A DNA stretch of 64,000 nt, from assembly GCA_963921825.1 (NCBI GenBank), contig OY997588.1:82465043-82529042 (forward strand), in the 5' to 3' direction. Both the position numbers and the translations under genes were made by a program. The notes beneath the pieces are model-generated. The model saw only the letters and a program-made list of their open reading frames with translations, was not told the origin of the DNA and made no database searches. Shown piece after piece: positions 9,617-21,700 of the stretch. Every line of letters starts with the position of its first letter. Position 1 is the stretch's first letter. The stretch is from Erodium maritimum (lineage: Eukaryota; Streptophyta; Magnoliopsida; Geraniales; Geraniaceae).

Positions 9617-12527
9617 TGTATAACCACTCCCGGTCAACGCCAGTCAAACCTGCGAAAAACAGGAACATTTAAAAAAAATTAAGCAGACACTTGAATGAAC
9701 CTAAATTTGACCCCGAGGGTCATACCGGACTTAAGTTGACCCCGATATCGACCAAAGTGAGTTCCGGGGGACTCAGGGCAACTTTCTGACCAATTTGGGA
9801 AATGTTGACTTTTCGCTGGAAAAGTCAACCGAGCGACGTTTTGGTCCATTCGAGGACCGTTTTGGTCCATTCGAGGACCGTTTTGGATCCAAAAAGCTTA
9901 GCCGTCGTCGCAGCGATCTTATTTGAGCCGTTTCCTTGTAGCCCGTGAAGTTTCGTAATTTCTTGGAAAAAGTGCCCGTTCGGGGCCCGAAACGTCCGAA
10001 TTTCGCGAATCTAATTGGAAAATATCTAGGAGATATTTTCCACAAGGTGTGGGACCCACATGCCACTTGTCAACCAAGTGGTGGTGTTAGGTTTATGGGG
10101 TGAAACAAGAGGAAGAGTGCATGAGGGGGGGGGGGGGGGGGGGGGTTCGGCTAGCACATTTCAAAAAGGAAAAAAGAGTTTTGTTTAGAGAGAGAAAGAA
10201 GTTAGAAGGAAGAGAGAAAAGGGGGGAAAAGAGAGAAAGTGTTTAGGGTTTGCTACTATTCAAGAGCATCAACCGTTGGATCGTCTCAACGTTCCAAGAA
10301 TCGAACTCCCCTCGACATTCTCTACGGTGAGCAACTATCCGATCTTCGTTTTGGTTATTTTCAAAAGTTAGGGTTTGGTTAAAATGAGTAGTTTATGGTG
10401 GAATTGAGGTGTGGGGATCGTTGGAGACGTTTTGGGGTGAAGAGGGACGTTTTCCGGTGACCGGGAGCTCGGGGGGAGCTCCGGCCACCATAGGCGGTGG
10501 CCGGCCGGCCACCACCATGGGAAGCCGGGCCCAAGCCAACCCTAGCCACCCATGGCCAAGGGTGGCCGGGTGGGGCCCACGTGCTCGGGTGCTCAGGTTT
10601 CGTGTTCGGGTGGTTTAGAACGTTCCCCGGGTCATAAATCCACAACCGGATCGAAATTTGGAATTAAATAGTGAAAGTTGTAATTGATAGGTTTAGAAAC
10701 TTGAAACGCTAATTAAGTGACTCGGAAGTCGGAATTCGAGTCCGTCGAGTGCATAGGAACCCTTGAATTATTCTAAGACCGTAGAAACGAAAACGGGAAT
10801 TTTCGGAGCCCCGGAAGGGCGTTTCCAAAACCCGGGTAGATTCGCCATGTCGGGCGAATCGGGCTTCTCCAGGTCCTTTATCGATAATGTCGAGTAATTG
10901 GGAAGTTTGGGAGTGATCGACATTGTCGGGGTTACTTTTGGGCGTCAAGTTTATTGAATTTCAGTTTATTCCTGCAAGTTTAAAAGTGCTTTAAAATTGT
11001 GTTCTTATTAGATCGTGCTGCAGACCGAGGAAAGGGAAAGCTAGGCGAGTGATCGAGATCACGCCGGAGCTTGTTAGTGCGCTTTTGGAGAAAGCATACG
11101 AGGTAGAGAAAAGTAGCCGGATCTCGGCCCTGACTAGGGAAAGTTAACAATAGAATTGCATGTGACACCGGGGTGTCGTGGGTTAAGTAGGTTTATTGAG
11201 TATTAGAAAGGAAGGCGACACCGGGTAGTATCGTGTGATACGGGAACGTATCGAACATTAGAAATTCATGTGACACTTAGTAGTGTCGTAGGAGCAGTGA
11301 ACTTATCGATATTAGAATTACTGAAGGCATATGACCATGCCCGGAGGTTGATTGTTTAGTTTGTGTCTTGGGTGGCCATGAGAGCCCGTGCTTTACTATT
11401 GTGTCTTGGGTGGCCATGAGAGCCCGTACTTTACTGTTGTGTCTTGGGTGGCCATGAGAGCCCGTGTTTTACTGTTGGTGTCTTGGGTGGCCATGAGTGC
11501 CCGTGGGGTTGTTGAGCCCGTGAGTTATTGTCGGTGTGTCTTGGGTGCCCGTGAGTGCCCGTGGGGTTGTTGAGTCCGTGTTTTACAGTTGGCGTCTTGG
11601 GTGGCCATGAGTGCCTGTGGAGTGTTGAACCTGGGTTGTTGTTGTTTGTTGAACTTTGCTTGTGATTGTGATTGTGGTTACCTGAGGTTGGAGACCCGAC
11701 TTTGTGTCGGGGAAGTTGTGTGAGGTGTGGCTAGCCACCCGACTGGGATCGGGGGTAGGGGAGAGGTTGTGGGCTAGCCTCCCGACTGGGATCAGGAGAA
11801 ATTACGCGCAGGTGTGGCTAGTCACCCGACTAAGATCGGGGGTAGGGGAGAGGTTGTGGGCTAGCCTTCCGACTGAGATCGGGAGAAGTTGCGCGACAGG
11901 TCGACCGCCTGACCTGACAGGGATCGGTAAAGGGCGAGGGAGAGATGGGTTACTGAGAAGCTGGCGTGCGATCCTTTGTGATCTTGTTTGGTGTGCGATC
12001 CTTTGTGATCTTGGGTGTTGCGTGGTTTTCTGTCGTGTCTTTGGAGGAGGTCGTCAATCGTTGTGTCAGGTCTACATTACGTGTCCGAGTGTTGAGTCGG
12101 CTGAGGGAAGTAACGGTGTGTGTGTGTCGGTCGGGTCACTTGAGTTGGGGATAATGATCCCCGGTGTTTGGGTTGTTGTTGGTGTTACTGGCATTGTCTG
12201 CTAAGTATGTCGTGGTCAGCCTGTTATCCGTGGTGGTGAGCGAACGCTCACCCCTAGCTGCTTTTCCTACAGGTACCGGTCGCAGGTTGGACTAGGAGAG
12301 CTTCCGAAGCTTGAAGAGCTAGGAGCGGGATTCTGGGTTTACTTTTGAGTCTAGCGACATATACCTTGCTTTTTGTCCATTTGTTGGGACGTACTTTTAA
12401 GTTGTCAATGATTATTTTGTTGAACAAATGGTGATTTTAAAGTGATTTATGTAAAAGGTTTCAAAATGTTTTTATTGTTTTAAACGTTCGCGTCCCGAGT
12501 TCGGTTTACTGAAATTGGGGCGTGACA
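9617..12527 (+). repeat. 3' LTR of the chromovirus
   Basis: This 2.9-kb repeat starts TGTATAACCACTCCCGG two bases after the pol stop codon and ends GGGGCGTGACA, followed by the target duplication CGGTG. It carries a run of 21 G at 10125-10145 and the tandem array at 11363-11640. The 166-codon frame at 11704-12204 lies in a GC-rich repetitive part of the LTR, has no recognisable domain and is not called a gene. Confidence 0.9.
11363..11640 (+). repeat. Tandem repeat array within the 3' LTR
   Basis: Three units of about 38 bp are followed by about three units near 57 bp. All begin with a variant of 'gtgtcttgggtggccatgag'. The corresponding arrays in the two complete minus-strand LTRs contain more of the 57-bp units, so the array changes in copy number between LTR copies. 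Confidence 0.85.
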
Positions 12528-12532
12528 CGGTG

Positions 12533-13151
12533 ACTGTTAAGGCCCTTGTGCCTTTCAGATGTTTTCTTTCAGAATCGTTGTATGGGTATATGTGTTCGGC
12601 TGGGTATTACTCATCTAACCTGTCTTGGTCGATCGCGGTGTTGGCCGCCGACATGTTAGTTCTCGTCTTCTAGTCTTCCGACATATAGATGGTTCTAATG
12701 AGACAGGGTGCTATACTTGTTAGGATGTTGGTTGGTTTTATGCTAGTTTCTCTTGTGCTTAATGGTTGGAAAATTAGGGTTACATACCTCTCTTTTTTCT
12801 ACGCTTATTGGTTGTCAAATCCGGGTGTTAAGACCCTTTCCTTCACTTGTATTGTGCTTCATGGTTGTAGAATTTGGTATTTTAGGCATTTGTATGTTTG
12901 CTCCCATGTTGGGATGCAGAGGTTCCTTGTAAAGGAACGCTCTTTCATGTATCAGTTTACTCCCTTGGTTGGGACTGTCTTGAGGCTGGGCTGATATGCC
13001 AGCGCTCGATTCACTCATGTTGTCATGCCTCAGGTTGTGGAGGTGGTTCATGGAGGATCCTATTAGAGTGGATCGCTCCTTCTCTGTATTTCACCCCCTG
13101 TTCCTTACTTCAAAAAACAGGTTTTATATAATGCTTTGCTGATAAAAAAAT
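12533..13151 (+). other. 3' part of the retroposon interrupted by the chromovirus
   Basis: This is T-rich sequence without a supported frame, ending 'tataatgctttgctgat' plus an A run directly before the 16-bp target duplication. It is the continuation of 4362-5664. The phrase 'ggtgttggccgccg' occurs both just left of the LTR insertion (near 5653) and at 12638, a short internal repeat of the retroposon. Confidence 0.6.
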
Positions 13152-13167
13152 ATCCATGAGGTATGTT

Positions 13168-14245
13168 TCCCCATGCAAATGCCCTCTAGAAAATTAGTTA
13201 TCATGTTTTGTCACTTTTCTGTGAAGAAACATGTAGTCATATGTAGATACCCTACAACACATAGTTGAAAAACTTCTGTATTTTCGTTTGGAAGTTATTA
13301 GTTATTGTAATTAGCTAGATCTTTACCATGTCGTTCAAGACTTCATGTTCTTCTGTTTAGTCTTGTTTCCATTAAAGCATCCCCAAACCAGTCCATCTTG
13401 ACGCCAAACACAAAGTATATAAGCTAAGGATGAAAGTAGTATATCCGTAGTTAACAACATAATGAAGAATGTCATTCTCATTATGCTAATAACGCCATAT
13501 TACATAAAATTTAAATGGTAGTCACGCAACCATGTAAAATAACAGCTACTATAATAATTCAATTTTAAACCAATGTCTGCCTGATCTTAGGAATCTAGAT
13601 TTTGGGCTCTTAACTTACGGATAAGTTAAAATAACACATTATATTTAGATGTTTAGCATTTGTTACAAACAATGAGCTAATACAACACAAAGTGAAGTTG
13701 AACTCGCCAATGTTGAAGATCCTTGAAATCGTTCGAATAACCAAACCTCAACAACCTGCTACCAAGACGAAGAAGTCGTGATAAATTTCGTAAAATTTCC
13801 AATCATTTCCCTAAAATTTGTCGATCCTTACGTCTTCCGAACAAAGATATACACACAAAAATGACAGCTGCAAACCGTCATGAGAGAGAAACCAACATAA
13901 TCGGAAATAGTGGAAAACAATGTTTCAAAAACATATAGAACATAAACAAATAATTCTTACAGAAGCCTCCTATGTTAATCTTTGCTTCACGAATGCGTAT
14001 TCTCGCAAAATCCTGAAGAAACCTCCAAGCCAAGCATAGGCTTTGAGCTCTTTATCCAACTGGAGTTTTTAGTAAACGTTATATCACCCAGTGTCTCAAC
14101 TATTCCTTAAGTGACACTGTATATCCTTATTCAACAAAGGTCCCTTACATCATCACCAAATTCACTCATTGTATTTGGCAAAGCTTGTTTGCAACTGAGT
14201 ACTGCAAATGAAATACAACAATCATCCTAAAATATCTAGTTAACC
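13168..14245. other. Helitron interior, no gene recognised
   Basis: This is AT-rich sequence between the retroposon and the helicase remnant. No frame above about 60 codons and no protein similarity is visible on either strand. On the minus strand it is 3' of the helicase remnant, the expected place for the non-coding 3' region of a Helitron. Confidence 0.5.
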
Positions 14246-14494
14246 TCAGAAAAATATTTCCCTACAAAAATGTTTTTTGAACATAGATGGTTCTTCAAAG
14301 TTTTGGTCAACATTCATTGTGATTAAACCTTCTCGAGATGTAACACGTGAAATAGCCATATACAAAGGCCGTGGGTAAGAGAACCTAGACAAACACTTAT
14401 AGTGAATAACCTTACAATTTAACACAAAAGAAACAAAAATATTGAATCCCCAACCGCTTAACTGGTTGTCCTTGCTTGCCCATATGGCTTGCAA
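14246..14494 (-). pseudogene. Helitron helicase (PIF1-like) C-terminal remnant
   Basis: The minus-strand translation contains PRPLYMAISRVTSREGLITM, the conserved C-terminal motif of Helitron and PIF1-family helicases (usually close to QLYVAISRVTSRxGL). It is followed by about 20 residues and a stop. Residues before about position 40 do not look like helicase and may be intronic or shifted. No Walker A motif or Rep motifs were found upstream on the minus strand, so only the last part of the gene remains. Its position and strand fit the Helitron termini at 3951 and 17379. Confidence 0.65.
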
Positions 14495-17379
14495 TCAGCA
14501 ACTTTAGATATAAATATTAAGCATGAACATCAAAATCAAAATCAAAATGCATCATTAATTTAAATAACATAAATCCTTAGCACTCCTCTAAACCATTAAA
14601 TATAAAAGGAGAAAAGAAAGAACTTTGTTTACTTTACACGACCTATCTTAAGACGTGATTAAATTAACAAAAGAAATATATCACAAGACTCTCTTTGCCT
14701 TTGAAGATCCTCACCCAACTCAGAAATTCGAAATATTTCCACTCAAGGAATCCAAGTTCATAGAATTTAAATTTTTTGAGGTGCATTAGATTGTCTAAGG
14801 ATGTGTTGCATAACTTAATAGAGAAATATCATCTAAACCATCATATTGAACAACACAATGATCAAAACAATCGGGTATAAAAGAATTTCAAGTACAAAGA
14901 TGAAAGATGAGCAACTTGCCTAGATTTTGATGTTGTTCCAGCTCTCACAACATTAGCTTTCATCTGAAAATGCACAAACACAATAGAAAATCAAGTGGGA
15001 TAAAAAACAACCAAGAAATGATACAAAATTAAAAGGGGGAAGTGATGATAAAGGTAATATCTTTTTTGGATTATCCATAATTTTCTTTTCAATTACAGCC
15101 CATAGACTGATTTAATGATCATAACTCTCTTTTTATTAGAGCAATTATTAGTAATCAACATTTATCTTCCTCATTACTTCATATAGAAGTCTTTTAATGC
15201 ATCAAAAATGGTATAACAAGATAAAATCAACGTGCAGAACTGCAAGCATCCAACAAAATCAAGTCATCAATCATAACCTGATCTGCTCAATTTAGTAAAA
15301 TGTATGACATAAATGACTAAAGTAGTCTCTCCAAAGCTCAAATGATGTACTATCATACCAAGTAATATAGGTATGCTTATGGCGTCAGTTGCTTATATAC
15401 GATTCCACCATGTTATAAAGATTAAAATAAAGAGAAATTATAGCCCTAAATGGCACATAAGTTAAATGCCCATGTGTTACAACAATCAACTGAAACATAT
15501 GTTCACAATCAAAAATCACAATGCAAGAGAAAATAAAACATAAAGCAACACCATAAAGTTAAAAGGAAAACAACACAACATAGGGGTAATTAGAAGACAT
15601 GCTAAAAATAGTTGTGGGTAGTTATTATGTGATGTTTTATACTCTAAAAACATATAAATCCTGAAAAGTTAGACTTATACCAATGGTGATCAATTGCAAG
15701 AAATGCCACCTAAGTCATTTCGATTAGGACAAATACAGTTTTGAGAAGAGTGTATTAAGTTTCTTCAAGGTCAGAACACGAACTGTTCATCACCAAACAA
15801 AGGCAATGACAAACAAAACATGTTTCGCATTAGAAAACTTTGAATCTTTATATTAAGAGAGTAAAAAAAACATTCATTTCCCCCTTTGAAATACCTCAAT
15901 AAAAAGGACCTGCAAAGGAATTTAATTACTCCATCGAAAAAACCTGATTGAAAATTCATACTCCAAGCTAATTTTTTTCCTCCCATCTTAATTCACACAA
16001 AATTATACAATAATATATATAATTATCAATAACACATTTTAAAAAAATCCAACAAAAAGCTAGAATCAACAACGACCATAACCATTGCATCAAGTATAGA
16101 TTAGATAAGCAAAATCAACTTGCTATAATTTTCCTCAAAAAAAAACTTGCTATAATGATCAAAAACCTAAACATCTTGTTCAAGCATACCAGTACTCATC
16201 AAAACCACCCAACAAAAAAAAAGAGAGGAGAAACTACAAAATATCCATACTTGTTGGGATGCAAAGTAGAAAATATCATGAAACTTTTCTGTATAAATAA
16301 ACTAAGAACAAAATTATATAATAAGAAAAATAAACCATACTTCTTTCAACTTTATATCCATAGAATTTATTTAAATTGGGCTAAACGGGAAAGTTTAGCT
16401 ACTAAATAAAAATAAAATAGATCAAATTTGGAAATGAATACATCAAATTACCAAAGAATCTAAGAACCCATTTTGAATAGCACTTCCATGTTCATACAAA
16501 TAGCCAATACCAAAGAATCTGAGAACCCATTTCGAACACAGAAATGGAACAACAAAAAACACTACTCAGATCAAAAACTAAAGAGGGTACATAAAGAAGA
16601 GAAGAGCATTACTAAAGGAAAAATGGGATAGAGCAGGAAGAGAGCCAGATTGGTGTTGTACCGCTATACCCACGAACCACGACATCAGCCTAGCAATTGA
16701 ATCAATATATTAAACATCAAATTCAGTGAAATCAAAATTGGTAGAGGAAGGCAAACCAAACACAGAAATTGAACATGACAAACTTACGAGACATCAGTTT
16801 TTAGATTTTACCAAATTTGAGTACCATATCGATCACCTTGATCACTTCCTAAATCATGCGAGCCCTCCCAAGATCCCTAACGACGGTGAAAAAGAGGTCT
16901 TCATCTGGGGGCGAACCGTTTGAGGTCGTCATTTCGTTGAGCATGTGGTGGACAATGTGGAAACGTTCTCTCAGATGTAAGTGATGGCAACTGGTGCATC
17001 AATCGGTAAAATAATTGTTCAAGAGATAGGATCGAGAAGAAAAGTAACCGAAAAGGAGAGAAAATCAAGCAAGAAAAAAAAACAACGCACAAAGTGGGAT
17101 TGGGAGTAACTGCGAGGTTATCGATTCGGAGAGCCGTGGAAGAGAAGTCGTCGCCGCCGGAGGAGCCGTGGAAGAGAACCGTGCAAAAACACTACGTAGT
17201 CGAGGTTATCGATTCGAAGAGCCGTGGAGAGGAAGCTGCTCATCAATCGAAATTAGGGATTTGAGCGCTATAAAATTTCAAACCAGCGTGTGAAAGACTG
17301 TAGAGCGCGTCTTCTGCGAGTGAAAACAGTAAAATAAGCGCGTGCAACACAATGTCATAATCCTTTTATATAATATAGA
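14495..17379 (-). other. Helitron 5' region, no intact gene
   Basis: This is AT-rich sequence on the 5' side of the minus-strand Helitron. Short frames (15771-15986, 16155-16409, 16726-16923) have no recognisable similarity. Near 17110-17260 a 35-bp phrase including 'gaggttatcgattcg' and 'gagccgtggaga' is repeated imperfectly in a GC-rich patch, possibly the leader of a lost or captured gene. Confidence 0.45.
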
Positions 17380-17407
17380 TTATTATTATTTTATCAAATA
17401 AAAGGAA

Positions 17408-18776
17408 AGAGGAGAAATCGGCTAGAAACTCCTTTTATCCTAATTACTATGAGAACTCATCCTAGCCACACACACCTATGATCCAACATTCATTAAGATG
17501 TCACATCATCACCCCAATTTCACTCCAATTCCACGCCACTTTTAGCTTTTCTCACACAAGTAAGGGCATAATTGTAATAACATGGTGTCATGTGAACAAA
17601 TGTCCATATCTTTTTTTACCAATTCACTAATTTAATGTTCCCTCTTCGTTTGAACTCCGCTTAGCTTCAAACGTGCACCAATATTTATATTTTTTTCAAG
17701 GGCTTTAAATCAAGATCAGTCGTGAATATACTTTGAAGCACGAGAATAAAAATTTATAGCAGGGTGATAAAAATAATGTTGAGTGTTGATAAATCTTCAC
17801 TAATAAATGTTTTATATTGGTGTATCAAACTAGTGCTAAATGTTTATAAAAAAACATGTACTAAGGTGATAAAAAAAATTAATTAGGTGATAAAAACCGT
17901 GTTCAATTTTGATAATAAGTGTGATAACCTATAGTTTAATGTTGATAAAAAAACATGTGATGGGGGTGATAAAACACATGTAGTTTAGTGATAAACATAG
18001 TGTTCAGTGTTGATAAAACTAGTGCTTAATGTTAAAAAAAAACATGTGATGAGGTGATAAAAATCATGTTTTGTTTTGGAAAATGAGGTGATAAAACTAG
18101 TGTTCAGTGTTGATAAAAACAGAGTTAAGTGTTGATAAAACCGGTGTAAAGTGTTGATAGAAATTATCCAGATATAATTTCTTTTTAAATCAGTCCCGAA
18201 ATGATTTATTTTTTTCTTGCTTTAAAACATATTCACCACTGATATTGATAGAAAGTTCTTGAAAAAACAAAGATATTGGATCAAGTTTGAAGCCAATCGG
18301 AGTTTAAACGAAGCGAGAAAAATTAAATCATGTTTATTTTTGAATAATGAGGTGATAAACTTAGTGTCCAATGTTGATAAAATCAGTGTTAAGTGTTGAT
18401 AAAAACAATGTAAAGTGTTGATGAAAGTTACACAAATATAATTTTATTTAAATCAGCCCCAAAATAAAAAATTTCGTGCTTCAAAATACATTCATGAATG
18501 ATCTTGATAGAAAGCTCTTGAAAAAACAATAGTATTGGCGCAAGTTTGAAGCCAATTGGAGTTCAAACGAAGCGAGAAAAATTAAATTAGTGAATTGGTA
18601 AAAAAAAAAGTAATATGATAGTTTTACTTAAAAGCCTCTACCACTTATTAAAAAGTGTTGTGTTTTTGCAGTCAACAACTCAATTGTATCTCATCCATCC
18701 ATTTTTAAAATGGATAGTTCGGATGAGTTCTCATGGTTAGTAGGTTAAGAGGTGGTTTCTATTTGATTTATCCTCT
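17408..18776. mobile_element. MULE-like non-autonomous TIR element (copy 2)
   Basis: The outermost bases AGAGGAGAAATC (17408) and GATTTATCCTCT (ending 18776) are inverted repeats. Inverted similarity then continues in blocks: 'atgagaactcatcc' near 17450 with 'ggatgagttctcat' near 18721, and a 150-bp block at 17600-17750 with 18475-18640. The flanks AAAAGGAAA and ACAAGGAAA match at 8 of 9 positions, fitting a 9-bp MULE duplication. The centre repeats 'gtgttgataaaa' phrases. No transposase is encoded. It lies 28 bp to the right of the Helitron 5' end. Confidence 0.65.
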
Positions 18777-18789
18777 ACAAGGAAATGCA

Positions 18790-21700
18790 TTAAAAAAAGA
18801 GGTGTGGGTCTCGGGATGAGAGTCACAAATGACCAAACCAAAGTCCATCAAGAATCCTTAAGCATCAGTCCAAAAGATAGAAAGAACACGTTGGTCCATC
18901 TCGCCGACAATCAACCACTAGTCCAACAAGTAAAAGCCCGACTTGACAGGAGAGACAACCATCAAGGAGGACCGAGGGCTAAGTGTCGAGCTCCTTGAAC
19001 ATGGCGTTACAAACCTTAGGAACTCCTAGTCAGCGCAGAAGCTGGAGATTCAATCCTCTCGAGGAAGGTAAACTATCGGCCAACCGCTCTCAGGCTGGAA
19101 AAGGATCCATGTTGAACCCTAGCTAGAAGGATGTTCGGTTCAATAATAGCGGACTTTGATAAGACACGACGATTGCGTTCTAGCCAAATATGCCAGAGAC
19201 ATACAAACCTGATATCAGTGCACTTAGACCTCATCATTCTTACCCTCACTAGAGAATTTTGTGACTCAAGAAAAAGAGTTGACGACAACGATAGAACACC
19301 CACGACACCCCACCACCCCAAGACTAGAGACCATACCCTCTAGATCCACGAGCAAGTGACAAACAGGTGCCTAGAGTCCTCACCACCTACATCTCACAAC
19401 ACATACATCCATCAAACTAACGGAATCGGTACACCTCTATCCACCAGAAAGGAAATAGTGGGAACTCCATCATGAGTAAACAACCAGGCAAACGTATGGA
19501 TCTTTACAGGAACTAGGGCAGACCAGATCGCAAAAGCCCAAGGCGCGACTCCATAATCCACCCAACCAACGACAATTTGAAAAGCTCTACTTGAAGAGAA
19601 CCCTCTCGGATCCCAAGACCATGCCAACGAATCTGGGCGTTCAACCAAATAAACCCCAATCAGGCGGACCCTTATCTCCTTCAACGCCTCGGCATACCGG
19701 ACCCGAAGATCCATACCAAACAGAAAAAACCATTCTTTAACCAAAAAAACTCTACAACTGGCCTATGATGCCCTTCTGCCAACATGTGGAGTCGGGGAAA
19801 ATAAGTCGTAAGTGCAGTATCAAAGAGCCACAGGTCCTCCCATAAACGAATCGTGGTCCTAGAACCGACCACCCACCTCAAGGTGGCAGGACCAAACACT
19901 CTCGGACCCCTAGGGTCCCGATCTAAAAATACCACATGCCGAATGAAGAATGAGAAAGCCCTCAGAGGAATCGTAAGCGCTCCCAAGTACCACTCAGTCT
20001 CCCTCCACTAGAAACAAGCACAAATAACACACTTCCAAAAGGCATTATCCTTAGTAGCAAAGCATTACCCCCGTTTCAAGAGAACACTGGTGTTTACCTC
20101 CGTAAGAGATCGAATACCAAGCCCCCTGAGTCCTTGTACATGCAAACCACCTCCCACGAGACCTTAGAGAGACACATCCTCTCTCTACCTGAACACCAAA
20201 GGAACCTCCTCTGAAGTCGAACCACCTTCTTAGGGCACAAAACAAAAATATGAAGAAGGTCAGCGTGTTTTCCAGGGTCGCCCTGATGAGCGTATGGCGA
20301 TCTCCCAAAAAGAGATAAATCGGTTCCGCCAAACCGCTAGCCGCTTACCTATCTACCACCGGGTTCTAAAAGGAAGCGAGTCAAGGATTGCCCCATAGAG
20401 GGAACCTAAGGTAAGTGAAAGGGAGAAGACTTAAAGAACACTACATGGCCTCCGCGAGAGCCCCACATATCAGATCATGCATAGTAAAAGCAACCAAAGA
20501 CGAATTGGAGAAGTTGATCCGAAGATTAGACATCAACTCAAAAGTGTGGAGAACAAACCTGACATAACGAAACTAATCCACATTTTCCTTAAGTAACAAT
20601 AGAGTGTCATCCACAAATTGGAGGTGAGAAACCCCGAATGACTAGGCCAACCCGAATACCACCGTACAACCATGCCTAACCCAAAACTCAAAGATCTGAT
20701 GAAAAACTTCAACAACAATAAAATATAAATAGGGTGACATTGGACACCCCTACCTAACTCCGTGTAAGACCCTAAACTGCTCGGATGGAGACCCATTGAG
20801 CAGCACTAAGGAGAAACCCCATAAACACAAGGAGATACACATAATCCACTTCCCACCAAAGAATCATACTCATGAGGACATGATTCAAGTAAGATCAATC
20901 AACTATGTCCAACGCCTTCTCAAAATCCAACTTCACAAAACCGGTTGGCTGGAAAGAACGACTCACAAGCTCCAAGACCTCTAAAGAGATAAGAACATTG
21001 TCATATATTTGTCTCCCCAGGATACATACGGACTGAGTGCTGCTAATGAGGTCTCCAATCAACCTCCTCATACACCTCGACAAGATCTTAGTCAAGATCT
21101 TGTAAGTAGTTGTCGTAAGGCTAATAGGACAATACTCCGAGAAGGTCCAAGAATAAGAGACCTTTGAAATGAGAAAAATAAAGCTCGAGTTCACCCTTCG
21201 ACCAAGCTAAAACAATGCGTGAAAGAAATGAATAAAGCAAAAGAAGTCGTCCTGAATGACCGACCACGCTACTCGGAAGAAGACTAGATTAAAACCATCT
21301 GGCCCTTGGGCCTTGCCCCCCAAAAAAACAGACAAGGCTCTAGAACTTTGGCCTCTGTAAAATGAAAATCCAATATCCTTGAGTCCTCATCGCTTAACAT
21401 GGTGAACAGCAAAGAAGGTAAGGCATGACAGGTCAATTGGTCCGAAAAGAAACGAGCCCCAAAATGTGAGACGGCTTGAGCCTTGACCACTGCTGGATCA
21501 GAATACTCCGTACCATTCTCTATCACCGAGAAGATCTGGTTCCGCGACGCACGAGATTGGGCTACCCGATAAAAGTATGCAGAATTGTGATCCCCATCCC
21601 TGGCCCATTTGACTCTTTCCTTCTGCCTCCGGAAGCTAGATCTCTGACCCACCTTAAAGGCTAACTAGGGTGTGCATAAAACCCTCTCGATCAGCTCTTA

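Larger units (their letters stand above)
5670..12527 (+). mobile_element. Rearranged Ty3/gypsy chromovirus (Tekay/Del-like)
   Basis: The element starts TGTAATAACC and ends GTGACA, flanked by a perfect 5-bp duplication CGGTG (5665-5669 and 12528-12532). One integration event therefore created both outer ends. From left to right it holds a truncated 5' LTR (5670-6008), a SINE (6009-6194), a full LTR in inverted orientation (6204-9402), a 3' pol tail with a chromodomain (9403-9614) and a full 3' LTR (9617-12527). Gag, protease, reverse transcriptase, RNase H and the integrase core are absent. The chromodomain and very long LTRs suggest the Tekay/Del lineage. Confidence 0.85.
4362..13151 (+). mobile_element. 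Poly-A retroposon inside the Helitron, itself interrupted
   Basis: A perfect 16-bp direct repeat, ATCCATGAGGTATGTT, flanks this segment at 4346-4361 and 13152-13167. The right copy follows an A-rich tail (gataaaaaaat). This is the signature of target-primed LINE or SINE insertion on the plus strand. Without the LTR element at 5670-12527 the retroposon is about 1.93 kb. Its 5' part is GC-rich (4380-5560) and its 3' part T-rich (12533-13140), with no long frame and no recognised reverse transcriptase. It is probably a deletion derivative of a LINE or a retroposed transcript. Confidence 0.75.
3951..17379 (-). mobile_element. Helitron, minus strand, with nested insertions
   Basis: Both Helitron termini are visible. 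Read on the minus strand, the 5' end is A|TCTATATTATATAAAAGG (17379 leftwards, target A opposite 17380). The 3' end is a short GC-rich hairpin followed by GAAC-CTAG|T (target T opposite 3950). This is the expected TC...CTAG structure inserted between A and T without target duplication. A helicase C-terminal remnant lies at 14246-14400 on the same strand. The total span is 13.4 kb, but 4362-13151 is a later insertion, leaving about 4.6 kb of Helitron. No Rep domain was recognised, so this copy is non-autonomous. Confidence 0.75.

Noticed and set aside
11704..12204. 166-codon open frame in the 3' LTR
   Set aside because: It lies wholly inside the LTR, contains repeated motifs, has no recognisable domain, and I did not see a comparable long frame in the other LTR copies.
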